The notes: generated by a model not told the origin, from the letters alone. A stretch of DNA of 64,000 nt from Corynebacterium occultum (GCF_009734425.1 NZ_CP046455.1:806001-870000), one strand, 5' to 3'; positions 1 to 8,325 are shown, counted from the first letter of the stretch. Translations and numbers: made by a program.

Positions 1-1158
1 GTGCTCGGCGGCCTTGCCCTTGATCTGATCGTCGAACAACCTCGGGGTGGCGGTCATGTACAACCGCTTGGCGGCCTTGATGTAATCGGCGTCGTGGATG
101 CGCACGAAGTGACTGGCGTCGTCGCCTGCCAGGGTGACACCGGTGGTGCGGTGCGCTTCATCGCAGATGACCAGATCAAAGTCCTCCAGACCCTGCTGCT
201 GGGCCTCGTGGATGGCTGGTAGGGACTGGTAGGTGGAGAACACTACTGTCAGTCCTGCAGCGCGTTTGCTGCGTCCGAGACGCTCGGCAATGTCCTTGCC
301 GTTGGTCGAGACCGGCACTTCCAGGTCATAGGAGGCGATGTCTTCTGCACCCCGGGAGACCTTGGTGTCGGAGCACACCGCATAGGAGCGCAAGTCCACC
401 TGGGTCTGCGCGGTCCACTCCTTCAGAGTCTGAGACAGCAGAGCAATCGAGGGCACCAGAAACAGCACGCGAGCCCGGCCACCATTGTTCTCAGCCACAC
501 GTTCAGCCAGGCGAAGGGCAGTGAAAGTTTTCCCCGTACCACACGCCATGATGAGTTTGCCTCGGTCGTGGGTCTCAAAGCCCTCGATTGCCTTGGAGAT
601 GGCCGTCTCCTGGTGCGGGCGGGGCTCAAAGGTTTCCTTGCGTTCTAAGTTGATGGTCAGCTCGGAACCGGGGTAGGCGATGTCCCAGTTGATGGGGGAC
701 TCGGCGATGGCTCCTAGACCAATCCTGTTGGTGGGGATGACCTGGTTGTCCATCATGGCCTCGGCATTCGACGACCATTTGTCGGTGGTGGAGATGATCA
801 ACCGGTTGGCGAACGAGTCGGTGCCCTCTTCGGTGAGGAAGCTTCGCCCCGAGGCCTCGAAGAAGGAGTCGAGGTGGCGTTTCTGCAGGCTGGTCGAGGG
901 GAGGTAGAACTTGCACTGGATGGCCGTCCAGCGTCCATCCTCACGCCGGCGGGCCACCAGGTCGATGCCGGTGTCGGCCTTGCCTCCGTTGTACTTCCAA
1001 TCGCCCCATCGGTAGACCTCGTCATACTGCTGCGACAAGGTGGGGTCCTGCTTGATGAAGTTGACCATGAGCTTTTCGAACGCCAGACCCTGGTGGGCCT
1101 GGGTGGGAAGTTCACGAAGAGCAACAACAGCATCAACAATGGTGGACATGGAACCCAT
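1..1158 (-). CDS. Type ISP-like restriction enzyme, N-terminal part (runs off the window)
   Basis: The reading frame is open from the ATG at 1158 to base 1, so only about 386 N-terminal residues are seen. Counting from the second ATG at 1149, a PD-(D/E)xK Mrr-like nuclease region is visible (GIDLVA near residue 61, QCK at 78-80). It is followed by a superfamily 2 helicase with Walker A (CGTGKT near 203-208), DEAH (330-333) and TATP (367-370). Nuclease then helicase on one chain is the layout of LlaGI/LlaBIII-type (Type ISP) enzymes, which carry an N6-adenine methylase and target-recognition domain further on; those would lie outside the window. A strong GGGGAGGAGG at 1177-1186 fits the upstream ATG better, though spacing is long for either. 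The GIY-YIG gene lies 59 bases upstream on the same strand. A methylase-less DEAD-box restriction protein cannot be excluded. Confidence 0.8.
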   Translation of the reverse strand, partial: MGSMSTIVDAVVALRELPTQAHQGLAFEKLMVNFIKQDPTLSQQYDEVYRWGDWKYNGGKADTGIDLVARRREDGRWTAIQCKFYLPSTSLQKRHLDSFFEASGRSFLTEEGTDSFANRLIISTTDKWSSNAEAMMDNQVIPTNRIGLGAIAESPINWDIAYPGSELTINLERKETFEPRPHQETAISKAIEGFETHDRGKLIMACGTGKTFTALRLAERVAENNGGRARVLFLVPSIALLSQTLKEWTAQTQVDLRSYAVCSDTKVSRGAEDIASYDLEVPVSTNGKDIAERLGRSKRAAGLTVVFSTYQSLPAIHEAQQQGLEDFDLVICDEAHRTTGVTLAGDDASHFVRIHDADYIKAAKRLYMTATPRLFDDQIKGKAAEH

Positions 1159-1217
1159 TGTGCCCGAGCCGAGGTGCCTCCTCCCCAATTGACCGCTGTT
1201 TGGAGCCCCCGGTGGGG

Positions 1218-2186
1218 TTAGTTCGCCGCTGTCTGGCCCTGCTCCCAATCCCCGAAGGGCTGTCCTGATTCCGTCCTCCATGTGGTTCGTCCATTAGCAC
1301 TAGCCCGGCCATAGACAATTGAGGCGGCCGCTGAGGGGGAGGTAAAGACAAAGTCCTTCGACAGCGTGACCAGACCCGGTGTGGGACCCGGCACCGAGAT
1401 CTCCAAGACCTTGGCGTGCTGGGCCTCACGGACGATGAATTGCTTTCTTGTGGAGTCAGCCATGTGCGGGTTGTCTTTCATCGCGCTGGGAATCACCGAT
1501 CCCTGCAACAGGGTGAACTCACCATCGATGATCTGGGCTTGGGCATCGCTACCCTCCCTCGTCTTCATATAAAAGACCGGACTATCCGAGGACTCAGCGA
1601 TCTCATCCGACACTGAGGAACTAATCGAGGTTGCAGCCTCTTCGGGTATACCCGGCGCGACAGGAAAAGGTTGTCCTTGGGTGGAGCGTCCCCGGAAGAT
1701 ATCGAATCCGAGAACCGGCATGAGAATCCGGATCTGACTGATGAAGTACTGCATATCCGACTGATCAGCCTCAGGAAGCGCTGCACCACCGGTGGGGTCG
1801 TTTCCGTTGAGTAGGGATACCCGGCCGATCGACTTGGCGAGCTTGATCAGCTCAGATTCGAGGTATCGCGCGTGGGCCTTGGTGAGGTTCATGTCCTTGG
1901 AAGTGATGATGACGACGTCTTCCCAGAAATCCTTGTTGGCGTTGTGGTTCTCTAATCGTTTGACCACGTTGTCGCCTTCACCGATGTATGCGGCTGGCTC
2001 TCCTTCCTCGTTGGTGCCGAAGAGGACATAGACACCGGTTCGTTGGGCTTCCTCGCGGGTCTTGATTCTGCCCAAGTCCTTGCGTCGGGCCCGGAGCATG
2101 TGGCCGGTCCAGTTGAGGATCTCCGCTGTCATCAGGCCACCGACGGTGCCGTCGACGAGGAAGAGACGGACTTGCTTGCCATTCAT
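1218..2186 (-). CDS. GIY-YIG nuclease-family protein with C-terminal DUF4357
   Basis: The 322-residue protein has a GIY-YIG-like core at about residues 50-115 (GVYVLFG, then AYIGEGDNVVKRLENH). DUF4357 makes up the C-terminus (VFTSPSAAASIVYGRASANG and W-x-T). This two-domain form is common beside restriction-modification genes in bacteria, and the biochemical role of most members is not established. It lies directly upstream of, and on the same strand as, the Type ISP-like gene, with a 59-base gap, so the two probably share a transcript. A nuclease role in DNA processing or defence is inferred from the fold and the neighbours. Confidence 0.8.
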   Translation of the reverse strand: MNGKQVRLFLVDGTVGGLMTAEILNWTGHMLRARRKDLGRIKTREEAQRTGVYVLFGTNEEGEPAAYIGEGDNVVKRLENHNANKDFWEDVVIITSKDMNLTKAHARYLESELIKLAKSIGRVSLLNGNDPTGGAALPEADQSDMQYFISQIRILMPVLGFDIFRGRSTQGQPFPVAPGIPEEAATSISSSVSDEIAESSDSPVFYMKTREGSDAQAQIIDGEFTLLQGSVIPSAMKDNPHMADSTRKQFIVREAQHAKVLEISVPGPTPGLVTLSKDFVFTSPSAAASIVYGRASANGRTTWRTESGQPFGDWEQGQTAAN

Positions 2187-2424
2187 GCAGATTCCTTCAG
2201 CTTCTACCGTCAGCCCTTTCCCGAGGCTGATTTCCCACAGCGCCAGCAGGGACGGGAGACCGCCTCACCCTGGTCAGCTAACTTGTTGTTCCAGCCTATC
2301 GGGCCGGAAGGGACTACAGGGCCGTCCACGTAGGGCACTGGCCTGGAAACCAGAGGACTCCTGGAGGACATAGGGTGGAGATGACTGAGTTCCTGCCCTG
2401 AGAGCGTGACTGGAGGGTTCTGCC

Positions 2425-3123
2425 ATGGACGTATCGCCGGAGGAGCTGTCGACCGCCCTGGCGGCTCTGGGGCGACCGGAGGAGGCTGTCTCCCCTGACA
2501 CCGTTTGGGGGCAGACAGAGATCTTTTATCCGGAACGCTGGACGAAAAGATGGCCTAAGGACCTTCCTCTCCCAGGGTTCTTGAAGAGGCCGGAGCCGGC
2601 TCTTTCGGTCTCCCGACAGAGACTGTTCGAGTTCGGGGAATCCATGGATACGGAAGAGGACGCCGTGAATTTCTACGTCGCAGTGTGCTCCTGGGGGGCT
2701 GGTATTGACGCTCAGCAAACCTATCGGTGTGTCCAGCCTCTTCACCAACCCGGCGCGCCTGGGAAGCTGCTGGAGGGGTTGAAGGTCGCCTCCACCGGGT
2801 CTGCAGACGAGGGGTACTTCACGTTCAACAACTACAGCCAGGCAAGGATCAAGTACCTTGGCCCGGCGTTCTTCACCAAGCTGCTCTACTTTGCCGCTGG
2901 TCGACCTACCCCGGCTGATACCCGCCATCCCCTTATCCTGGATAGGAGAGTGGCTGTCGCCCTGGGATGGACAAAGACCTCCGGATGGCGGACCTCCGAG
3001 TACTCCCAATACCTGGACCTGGTGGAGAAGCTCCATGAGTGCTGGCGTCCGGACCTGCCCACTGATGTCATCGAGTACACCCTCTTCCAGGCAGGACGCG
3101 CTCCGGACGCGCCCAGCATCTAG
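2425..3123 (+). CDS. OGG-fold DNA glycosylase-like protein
   Basis: This 232-residue protein resembles the bacterial family annotated as '8-oxoguanine DNA glycosylase OGG fold protein'. The recognisable segments are a central FNNYSQARIKYLGPAFFTKL stretch (about residues 130-150) and a C-terminal helical region ending in EYSQYLDLVEKLH. Catalytic Lys and Asp residues could not be assigned with confidence. It is transcribed away from the GIY-YIG and restriction genes. In this family the substrate is generally unknown. The placement among defence genes suggests action on damaged or modified DNA, but that is inference. Confidence 0.6.
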   Translation: MDVSPEELSTALAALGRPEEAVSPDTVWGQTEIFYPERWTKRWPKDLPLPGFLKRPEPALSVSRQRLFEFGESMDTEEDAVNFYVAVCSWGAGIDAQQTYRCVQPLHQPGAPGKLLEGLKVASTGSADEGYFTFNNYSQARIKYLGPAFFTKLLYFAAGRPTPADTRHPLILDRRVAVALGWTKTSGWRTSEYSQYLDLVEKLHECWRPDLPTDVIEYTLFQAGRAPDAPSI

Positions 3124-3203
3124 AGGACCGGACCTCTCACAGCATCGGGGTTGACGAAGTTCGGCCATTGATCCGGGGTCCCGGAGTAACAGACCTCGCC
3201 GTA

Positions 3204-3422
3204 CTAAGCCCCAGGGTCCATGTAGGTGGCCGTGGGAGAGGCCGGCTGAACTGAGGGAGCTAATGGAGCCGCTGATTCGACGGCGGTCGGGCCGGGTTCT
3301 TGTGCCGGTTCGGTAGTGGAGGCCTCCGGCACATGGGCCTCACTGCTTGGGGGAGCCGACGAAGAAGTTGAAGCGCTGCTGGTTGTGGAGGACCGCGCCG
3401 GCCACACGGAGGCCCGCATCAC
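3204..3422 (-). pseudogene. Possible remnant: Ser/Pro/Ala-rich protein tail
   Basis: The minus-strand frame encodes a low-complexity Ser/Thr/Pro/Ala/Glu tail such as follows a signal peptide or links surface domains, but no signal peptide or folded domain remains. It overlaps the recombinase remnant on the other strand at 3316-3422. It may be the leftover 3' end of a secreted-protein gene or chance composition. Confidence 0.2.
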
Positions 3423-3663
3423 GCCGCACTACGACAGAAACTGGATCATCACTACCCTCGCCGAGGCAGGCATGACGCCGGTGGCGATCGGCCAGATCCT
3501 CGGCCAGCGCGACCTCAAAACCATCACCGAGGTCTACATGCGCGCTACGCAGGCCAAGACGACGTCCATCCTCGCCGAGGTCGGCAAGACCCTCGACAAG
3601 TCCGCCAAGGACGAGCTCAAAGCAAAGCGCCGCGAGAAGGATCACCAGCGGAAGACCAGCTAG
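3316..3663 (+). pseudogene. Tyrosine recombinase (phage integrase) C-terminal remnant
   Basis: From about base 3396 the frame matches the end of a tyrosine recombinase: TPHYDRNWIITTLAEAG, then ILGQRDLKTITEVYMRAT. This corresponds to the usual H-x-L-R-H, LGH and catalytic Tyr region, with the Tyr at YMRAT and the first His-x-x-Arg box altered. The core-binding and upstream catalytic parts are missing, and the first 27 or so codons are not integrase-like. At 115 residues it is about a quarter of a normal integrase. It is taken as the relic of the element that brought in the genes of 1-6000, next to the tRNA-Arg gene. Confidence 0.7.
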
Positions 3664-3726
3664 AGGGCAGGGTAGCCGGTTTTTAGTAAGAAAATGATGG
3701 GCGAGCCAAGGATCCAGTGCCGAACA

Positions 3727-4629
3727 CTAATCGGCGAAGAACATGGAGCTCTGCTCGCCCTCTACCAGTGGCTCGATCTCGACGATCTCGAACGATCGGC
3801 TCGGCTCAGCACCATCCTCAACAGGAGATTCCTCGACCCGCAGCTTCGCCGTAAAGCGCTTGCCGGTGGCGAAGGACACCTTGCTGTCGACAACTTCGTC
3901 CGCGAAGTCAGTGTCCAAGAGTGCCGCATTAATCGAACCGTACTGCGTATGGAGCAGTCCCCACTTGCGCTTGAGGGGCTTGCTGATCTGGGGAGTGCCG
4001 ATCTCCACAACGGCGTCTTCGTAGCGCACTATGGGCTGGAGCATCGGCTCAAACTCCGTGATCTTCTCAGCCTCAGTCTCCGAGACAGAGACTAAGTCAG
4101 CTCCTTGCTTGTCGAAGAAGGTGACCTCCTCGATGCCGTCTTCTGTCAACGGCTTCACAACTCGACCGACATTCTGACGAAAGTTCCTGCGATTCCGAAG
4201 ATCTTCGACATGCTGAGCAAGAAGCTCATCACCTAGTTCAGTAACGAGCTCATCACGCGAGGGGCGTCTGCCGGTGGCAGCCTCTCGCTTAAACATGCTG
4301 ATTGCGAGGGTGACGAGGGCGACAATGCCTCCGCCGATGCCCGCGGCATTCGCGAGGGCAGTGGACCTGTTGCCAGTGAAAAGGTTGACCGCTTCCTCAA
4401 TCAGCGAAAGGTCGACACCTAGAGCAACCTCAAATGATCCGGGGCGGACCTCCTGGACCTTCACGGTCGGGAAGGAGTCATCCATCGGAGAGATGACGGA
4501 GTACGCCTCACGGAAAATCTCGCCCATACCAAGCAGCGCTGGCCCCAGGACGGAGACATCCATGGTGTGGTCGTCCACGGCGGGGCCACTGTATCGGGCA
4601 GAGAATTCGTCAATCTTCACGAAACTCAT
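3727..4629 (-). CDS. Unknown protein with one central membrane segment
   Basis: I do not recognise this 300-residue protein. A Gly/Ile/Val-rich hydrophobic stretch (GIGGGIVALVTLAISMF, about residues 97-113) is a likely single membrane helix. It is followed by a charged, helical region and then a beta-rich C-terminal half ending in an acidic tail. The start at 4629 is followed by a typical soluble N-terminus without a signal peptide. It stands alone between the recombinase remnant and a lipoprotein. Proteins of this layout occur sporadically in mobile regions; no function can be given. Confidence 0.65.
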   Translation of the reverse strand: MSFVKIDEFSARYSGPAVDDHTMDVSVLGPALLGMGEIFREAYSVISPMDDSFPTVKVQEVRPGSFEVALGVDLSLIEEAVNLFTGNRSTALANAAGIGGGIVALVTLAISMFKREAATGRRPSRDELVTELGDELLAQHVEDLRNRRNFRQNVGRVVKPLTEDGIEEVTFFDKQGADLVSVSETEAEKITEFEPMLQPIVRYEDAVVEIGTPQISKPLKRKWGLLHTQYGSINAALLDTDFADEVVDSKVSFATGKRFTAKLRVEESPVEDGAEPSRSFEIVEIEPLVEGEQSSMFFAD

Positions 4630-4750
4630 GTTATCGGTCTCCCGGAGGGCCAGTGTCCACTATCCCCCGATTCTACCGTCGACGAGACAAGCAAACGAGC
4701 GGGCATTAACCTCACGTGTGCCAGGCGGCCCCCGCGCCGGGCATGACAGA

Positions 4751-4789
4751 AGCCCCGCACCACCATTCCCCCGAAAGTGGTGCGGGGCT
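4751..4789. terminator. Rho-independent terminator, possibly bidirectional
   Basis: A 13-bp stem (AGCCCCGCACCAC paired with GTGGTGCGGGGCT) is followed by TTTTT on the plus strand, and by a weaker T-containing run on the minus strand. It lies between the end of the lipoprotein gene (4805, minus) and the upstream side of the 3727-4629 gene, so it most likely ends the lipoprotein transcript. Confidence 0.75.
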
Positions 4790-4804
4790 TTTTGTGGTCA
4801 ACGA

Positions 4805-5467
4805 CTACCTCTCCACGATTTCCGCGACCCTCGCGCAATATTCCGGGTCGGTGATGGTTCCGAGCTGGCAACCGTGGTGGCCCTGAATCTCGCCTGAACT
4901 TGGGTTTCGGTTTCCGTTTTCATCGGTCCCATACCCGCAAAGGTAGGCCGGGCACGTGCCGCCATCCGCGTAGGGAACCTGGGATGCTGGATATCCGCCG
5001 GGGTACATTTCGTCGTAAGAAGGCTCACCGCCCAGATTGGCCGAGGTGCAGTCGGCGGGGTCGAACACGAAGGCGTCTGTGGCGGGGCACTGGTAATCCC
5101 CGCGTCCTTCTATGCCTTGCTGGTAGCAGTCTTCCGAGTGGGCGGTGGAGCCATCGGACCACAGGGCAGGACCAGGTGTGCCGAATAGGCATTCAACGAC
5201 GTAGATCGAGGATTCTTCTGTCGGAGCCACGTAGTCGGCGGTAGGTTCCGGTGTGTTGACCGCTACGGCTTGCTCCGTGGTGGTCTCTGAGGAGTGCTCG
5301 GCGGTGCTTGTCGCTGTGGTGGTTGCTGTAGTAGATGACGTTTCTGCTGTTGTAGTCGAGGTGACCGGTTCCGGGGTCGGGGTCTCGGTCGATGTATTGC
5401 TGGAGCAGCCGGCAAGAGTCAGCGCCAGGGCGATGAGAACTCCGGGGATAAGTCTCTTCACAAGCAT
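4805..5467 (-). CDS. Secreted lipoprotein, unknown function
   Basis: The 220-residue protein has a lipoprotein signal peptide (MLVKRLIPGVLIALALTLAG then Cys21, lipobox LAGC) and will be anchored to the outer face of the membrane. A Thr/Ser-rich linker covers residues 22-80. The C-terminal part is Cys-rich (about eight Cys, for example CLFG, CYQQG, CPATD, CTSAN, CPAYLCGYG, CQLG), which suggests disulfides in the exported domain. I do not recognise the domain. It is a single-gene unit followed by a terminator at 4751-4789. Confidence 0.75.
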   Translation of the reverse strand: MLVKRLIPGVLIALALTLAGCSSNTSTETPTPEPVTSTTTAETSSTTATTTATSTAEHSSETTTEQAVAVNTPEPTADYVAPTEESSIYVVECLFGTPGPALWSDGSTAHSEDCYQQGIEGRGDYQCPATDAFVFDPADCTSANLGGEPSYDEMYPGGYPASQVPYADGGTCPAYLCGYGTDENGNRNPSSGEIQGHHGCQLGTITDPEYCARVAEIVER

Positions 5468-5593
5468 GTCCTCTCGTGGAGTCCGCGCCAGACGCGGATC
5501 ATGTGGTTGGTGACGCCGAGCTCGCGGGTGAGAGCGCCTTCATGGGATCTTGCCAGGCTCTCGGCAGACTCGTAGTCCTCGGGGGTAATCAGA
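5458..5593 (-). pseudogene. Helix-turn-helix gene fragment
   Basis: The minus-strand frame lacks a start codon and has a stop just upstream. It reads TPEDYESAESLARSHEGALT then RELGVTNHMIRVWRGLHE, which looks like a helix-turn-helix of a phage or plasmid regulator. It overlaps the lipoprotein start by ten bases. It is treated as a decayed fragment of the element in this region. Confidence 0.3.
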
Positions 5594-5689
5594 AGTCAGG
5601 CGGCGAGCCCATCGGCCCGGCGCGCCGGGCAAGTGATGGTGTCACTCTTTGGCGTGGATGATCATCACATCGAGGTCAGTAGAGCCGAG

Positions 5690-5815
5690 TCAGGCGGCAG
5701 CAAGGGCCGCGAGGTCCTCGTCATCCTGGACCTTAAGGTGCTCCAGGAGCTGCTGGGTGAGGTCGGTGTAGGTGTGGCCTATGAAGATGTGGTCGTCAGT
5801 GTCGAGAAGGATCAT
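5690..5815 (-). CDS. Small 41-residue protein, unknown
   Basis: ATG at 5815, stop at 5690-5692. The product starts MILLDTDDHIFIGHTYTDLT and ends in an acidic, Ala-rich tail. No clear ribosome binding site is visible. The composition is protein-like and the frame is clean, but there is no family I recognise; it may be another remnant of the accessory region. Confidence 0.35.
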   Translation of the reverse strand: MILLDTDDHIFIGHTYTDLTQQLLEHLKVQDDEDLAALAAA

Positions 5816-5952
5816 GCCTTATTAGACTCCGCCGAAAGGCTGAAGGTTCCCCGAACTAGCCAGAGCGAAGAGCTCCAGTCAGGGTGACGAGGGAGGCTGA
5901 TTGGGGAGAGATACTGGGTAAGGGGCTGATCTTTGAAGAGAGGCCGCGTTGG

Positions 5953-5982
5953 CTTCCACGATTTCCCACGATTTCCCACGAT
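5953..5982. repeat. Three tandem TTCCCACGAT-like units
   Basis: Three near-perfect 10-bp units (the first lacks one C) lie about 105 bases from the 3' end of the tRNA-Arg gene. Short direct repeats beside a tRNA-associated recombinase relic can be arm-type integrase binding sites; this is inference. Confidence 0.5.
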
Positions 5983-6040
5983 CCACGAGGCAACATCAGG
6001 TCCCCCTAGGTCCCACCAGGTTGCGCACAAAAAGAAAGAA

Positions 6041-6079
6041 AACCCCTTGACCTGCAATAACTGCAGGCCGAGGGGTTAT
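6041..6079 (-). terminator. Terminator of the tRNA-Arg gene
   Basis: Stem AACCCCTTGACCTGCA against CTGCAGGCCGAGGGGTT with an ATAA loop, and a T-rich run (TTTTCTTTC) on the minus strand side. It begins 8 bases after the tRNA 3' end. Confidence 0.8.
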
Positions 6080-6086
6080 TCTTAAG

Positions 6087-6159
6087 TGCCCCAGAGAGGA
6101 ATCGAACCTCCGACACCGGCTTTAGGAGAGCCGTGCTCTATCCACTGAGCTACTGGGGC
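6087..6159 (-). tRNA. tRNA-Arg (anticodon CCT)
   Basis: On the minus strand the 73 bases form a full cloverleaf. The acceptor stem is GCCCCAG/CTGGGGC with discriminator A, the D arm is TAGCTCAGTGGATAGAGCA, and the anticodon loop is CTCCTAA with anticodon CCT. The T arm is GGAGG-TTCGATT-CCTCT. CCA is not encoded. It reads AGG codons and is a typical integration target for mobile elements; the accessory region 1-6086 lies on its 3' side. Confidence 0.95.
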
Positions 6160-6348
6160 GGGAATGCCGTTCTAATTTATCGTATAGCTGCATCCCCGAG
6201 CTAACTGGGGTCCGGTTGTCTGCTTAACCCCCAAACCCCCGGGGGACACCAGGAATGGGTTCACCAGATCAAACAAACTAAGCTGAAATTAAGAGCATCC
6301 GGACATTCCTAGCTTCGGATCACCCGCATAGAATCCAGGGGAGCTGAC

Positions 6349-6621
6349 ATGGATTATCACAAGCCTACCTTCCTCGACATCCAGCGCAGGGAGATTGTCG
6401 CCCGCATCGTGGAAAAGGACGAGATCCCCGCTCTGTCGATCGATCAGATCCAGGAAGATGGCTCCCTCAAGCGCCTGCTGTTGCTGAACAGTGTTGATGC
6501 CCAGCAGCTGACCAGTGTCTGCGAGATCTACCTCAAGCAGGTCTACTCTTCCGAGCTCAGCGGCAAGCATGTCGGACTTTCTCCGAAGGAGATGCTCGCC
6601 CTCTTCAGCGAGACCGACTAA
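6349..6621 (+). CDS. Conserved small protein, unknown
   Basis: This 90-residue soluble, charged and mostly helical protein starts at an ATG preceded by a purine-rich AGGGGAG ribosome binding site. No motif is recognised. It is a single gene at the border between the accessory region and the backbone, with GC content and codon use like the backbone. Confidence 0.7.
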   Translation: MDYHKPTFLDIQRREIVARIVEKDEIPALSIDQIQEDGSLKRLLLLNSVDAQQLTSVCEIYLKQVYSSELSGKHVGLSPKEMLALFSETD

Positions 6622-6669
6622 AAGGCGGAATGGCGCAGCGTGGGGTCCCGCTGAAGGGGCGGTAGTAGC

Positions 6670-6921
6670 TTAGGCGCTCAGTTCAGCGTGCTTGCCGCGC
6701 ACGTCCCCGGCTGGCGGGTTGGTGGCGTGGGTGCCATCGGAGTAGCGGACGGTGGGAACCACACGGTTTCCTTCGTTCACGGACTCCACCCAGGTGGCAG
6801 CCTCGGTGTCCTCATCAACATTGATGAGGGTGTAAGGGGTTTCGGTGCGATCGAGGTTGGAGATCAACTTTTTGCAGAAGGGGCACCAGTCGGTCATGTA
6901 GATGGTCACCGGGTCACTCAT
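6670..6921 (-). CDS. mrx1: Mycoredoxin, glutaredoxin-like
   Basis: This 83-residue protein has the thioredoxin fold of mycoredoxin-1: the active site CPFC at residues 13-16 and the cis-Pro loop VVPTVRY at about 54-60, with no further Cys. Mycoredoxins reduce mixed disulfides between proteins and mycothiol, the low-molecular thiol of Actinobacteria, in the cytosol. The gene follows folA by 3 bases on the same strand, giving a thyA-folA-mrx transcript. Confidence 0.88.
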   Translation of the reverse strand: MSDPVTIYMTDWCPFCKKLISNLDRTETPYTLINVDEDTEAATWVESVNEGNRVVPTVRYSDGTHATNPPAGDVRGKHAELSA

Positions 6922-6924
6922 GGA

Positions 6925-7455
6925 TCAACCTGTCTTTCTTTCGTGGCGCTGGAAGCGATATCTCACTCCGGTGCCTTCATCGTTGTGGTCATCTTCAACC
7001 TTAAGCTTTCCGGCGGCGGAGGTCAGCCATCCGGTGTCCGAGACGACCTCGAAGTCGGCCGGGATCTCGGGGGCGAGCACCGCGGCGTCGCCAAGCAGGC
7101 CGCGCAGTTCCTTGTCGATGATGGTGACCTCCAGGACGGAGACGTCGTCAAGCGTGGCGGCGTAGACGCTGCCCCCGCCCATGATCCAGGCATCCTCCAG
7201 CGGGGGAACCGCGGTGATCACCTCAGCACCGGCCGACCATTGCCCGGGGGGCCGGGAGGAGAGGATGAGGTTCTCGCGTCCCGGCAGGGGGCGGAAGCGC
7301 TCGGGGAGAGATTCCCAGGTGCGTCGGCCCATGATCACCGGGTGTTTGAGGGTGATGTCCTTGAAGTGGGCTAGATCCTCCGGGATGTGCCAGGGCATGT
7401 CGAGGCCGTCACCGATCACCCCGTCCCGGGACTGCGCCCAGATTGAGCCCCTCAT
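6925..7455 (-). CDS. folA: Dihydrofolate reductase
   Basis: The 176-residue enzyme reduces dihydrofolate to tetrahydrofolate with NADPH. Visible family signatures are IWAQSRDGVIGDGLDMPWHI at the N-terminus, DLAHFK (acidic-residue helix), MGRRTWESLP (cofactor site) and IMGGGSVY (Gly-Gly loop). Its ATG shares one base with the TAA stop of thyA (TAATG), so translation is coupled to the enzyme that makes its substrate. Confidence 0.96.
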   Translation of the reverse strand: MRGSIWAQSRDGVIGDGLDMPWHIPEDLAHFKDITLKHPVIMGRRTWESLPERFRPLPGRENLILSSRPPGQWSAGAEVITAVPPLEDAWIMGGGSVYAATLDDVSVLEVTIIDKELRGLLGDAAVLAPEIPADFEVVSDTGWLTSAAGKLKVEDDHNDEGTGVRYRFQRHERKTG

Positions 7456-8267
7456 TAGACGGAGACCTTGCCCTTGATCAGGGGGTGGGGGTCATAACCG
7501 ATGATCTCGATGTCCTCGAAGCCATAGTCGAAGAGGGAGTCGGCCTTGTTCAGTTTCAGCTGCGGGTAGGGGCGGGGCTCCCGGCTGAGCTGCTCAGTGA
7601 CCTGTTCCAGGTGGTTGTCGTAGATGTGGCAGTCACCGCCGGTCCAGATGAACTCCCCGACCTCCAGACCAGCCTGCTGGGCGAACATGTGGGTCAGCAG
7701 GGCGTAGGAGGCGATGTTGAAGGGCACCCCCAGGAACATGTCGGCGCTGCGCTGGTACAGCTGGCATGAGAGCTTGCCATCCGCAACATAGAGCTGGAAG
7801 AGCAGGTGGCAGGGCGGCAGTGCCATGTTCTCCAGCTCGGAGACATTCCAGGCGGAGACGATGTTGCGGCGGGAGTCCGGGTTATTCTTCAGGGTCTCCA
7901 GGGCACCACTGATCTGGTCGATGTGGCGACCGTCCGGGGTGGGCCAGCTACGCCACTGCACCCCGTAGACGGGGCCGAGTTCACCATCCTCGCCGGCCCA
8001 TTCATTCCAGATGCGGATACCGTTATCCTGCAGCCAGCGGACATTGGAGTCACCGCGCAGGAACCACAGCAGCTCACCGACCACGGACTTGAGGTGAACC
8101 TTCTTGGTGGTCAACAGGGGAAAGGAGTCCGCCAGGTTATAGCGGAGCTGGCGGCCGAAGAGGCTGGTGGTGCCGGTGCCGGTGCGGTCGCCCTTCTGGG
8201 CGCCCTCGGCGAGGATCTCACGCAGCAGATCCTCGTATGGGGTGGGGATGGAATTCGCGACGCTCAT
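7455..8267 (-). CDS. thyA: Thymidylate synthase
   Basis: This 270-residue folate-dependent enzyme converts dUMP to dTMP and releases dihydrofolate. The start at 8267 ([19 protein letters not shown]) matches the family N-terminus; an upstream in-frame extension is not protein-like. Landmarks include DRTGTGT (Arg for phosphate), the catalytic Cys in [31 protein letters not shown] and GDCHIYDNH. First gene of the thyA-folA-mrx operon. Confidence 0.97.
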   Translation of the reverse strand: MSVANSIPTPYEDLLREILAEGAQKGDRTGTGTTSLFGRQLRYNLADSFPLLTTKKVHLKSVVGELLWFLRGDSNVRWLQDNGIRIWNEWAGEDGELGPVYGVQWRSWPTPDGRHIDQISGALETLKNNPDSRRNIVSAWNVSELENMALPPCHLLFQLYVADGKLSCQLYQRSADMFLGVPFNIASYALLTHMFAQQAGLEVGEFIWTGGDCHIYDNHLEQVTEQLSREPRPYPQLKLNKADSLFDYGFEDIEIIGYDPHPLIKGKVSV

Positions 8268-8325
8268 GGCCCCTACCTTAGGGACTTTCCGGCGGCTGAG
8301 AAACTTCCGGGGGAGAGCGGGCCCT

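Noticed and set aside
798..1139. 113-codon minus-strand frame at the left edge
   Set aside because: Out of frame with the open restriction-enzyme frame (1158 to 1), which carries clear nuclease and helicase motifs.
2314..3168. 284-codon minus-strand frame
   Set aside because: Antisense to the OGG-fold gene; composition is not protein-like and no ribosome binding site is present.
5633..5887. 84-codon plus-strand frame
   Set aside because: Complement of the better small frame at 5690-5815 on the minus strand, and without a ribosome binding site.
5953..5982. Start of a CRISPR array
   Set aside because: Only three adjacent 10-bp units with no spacers and no cas genes.
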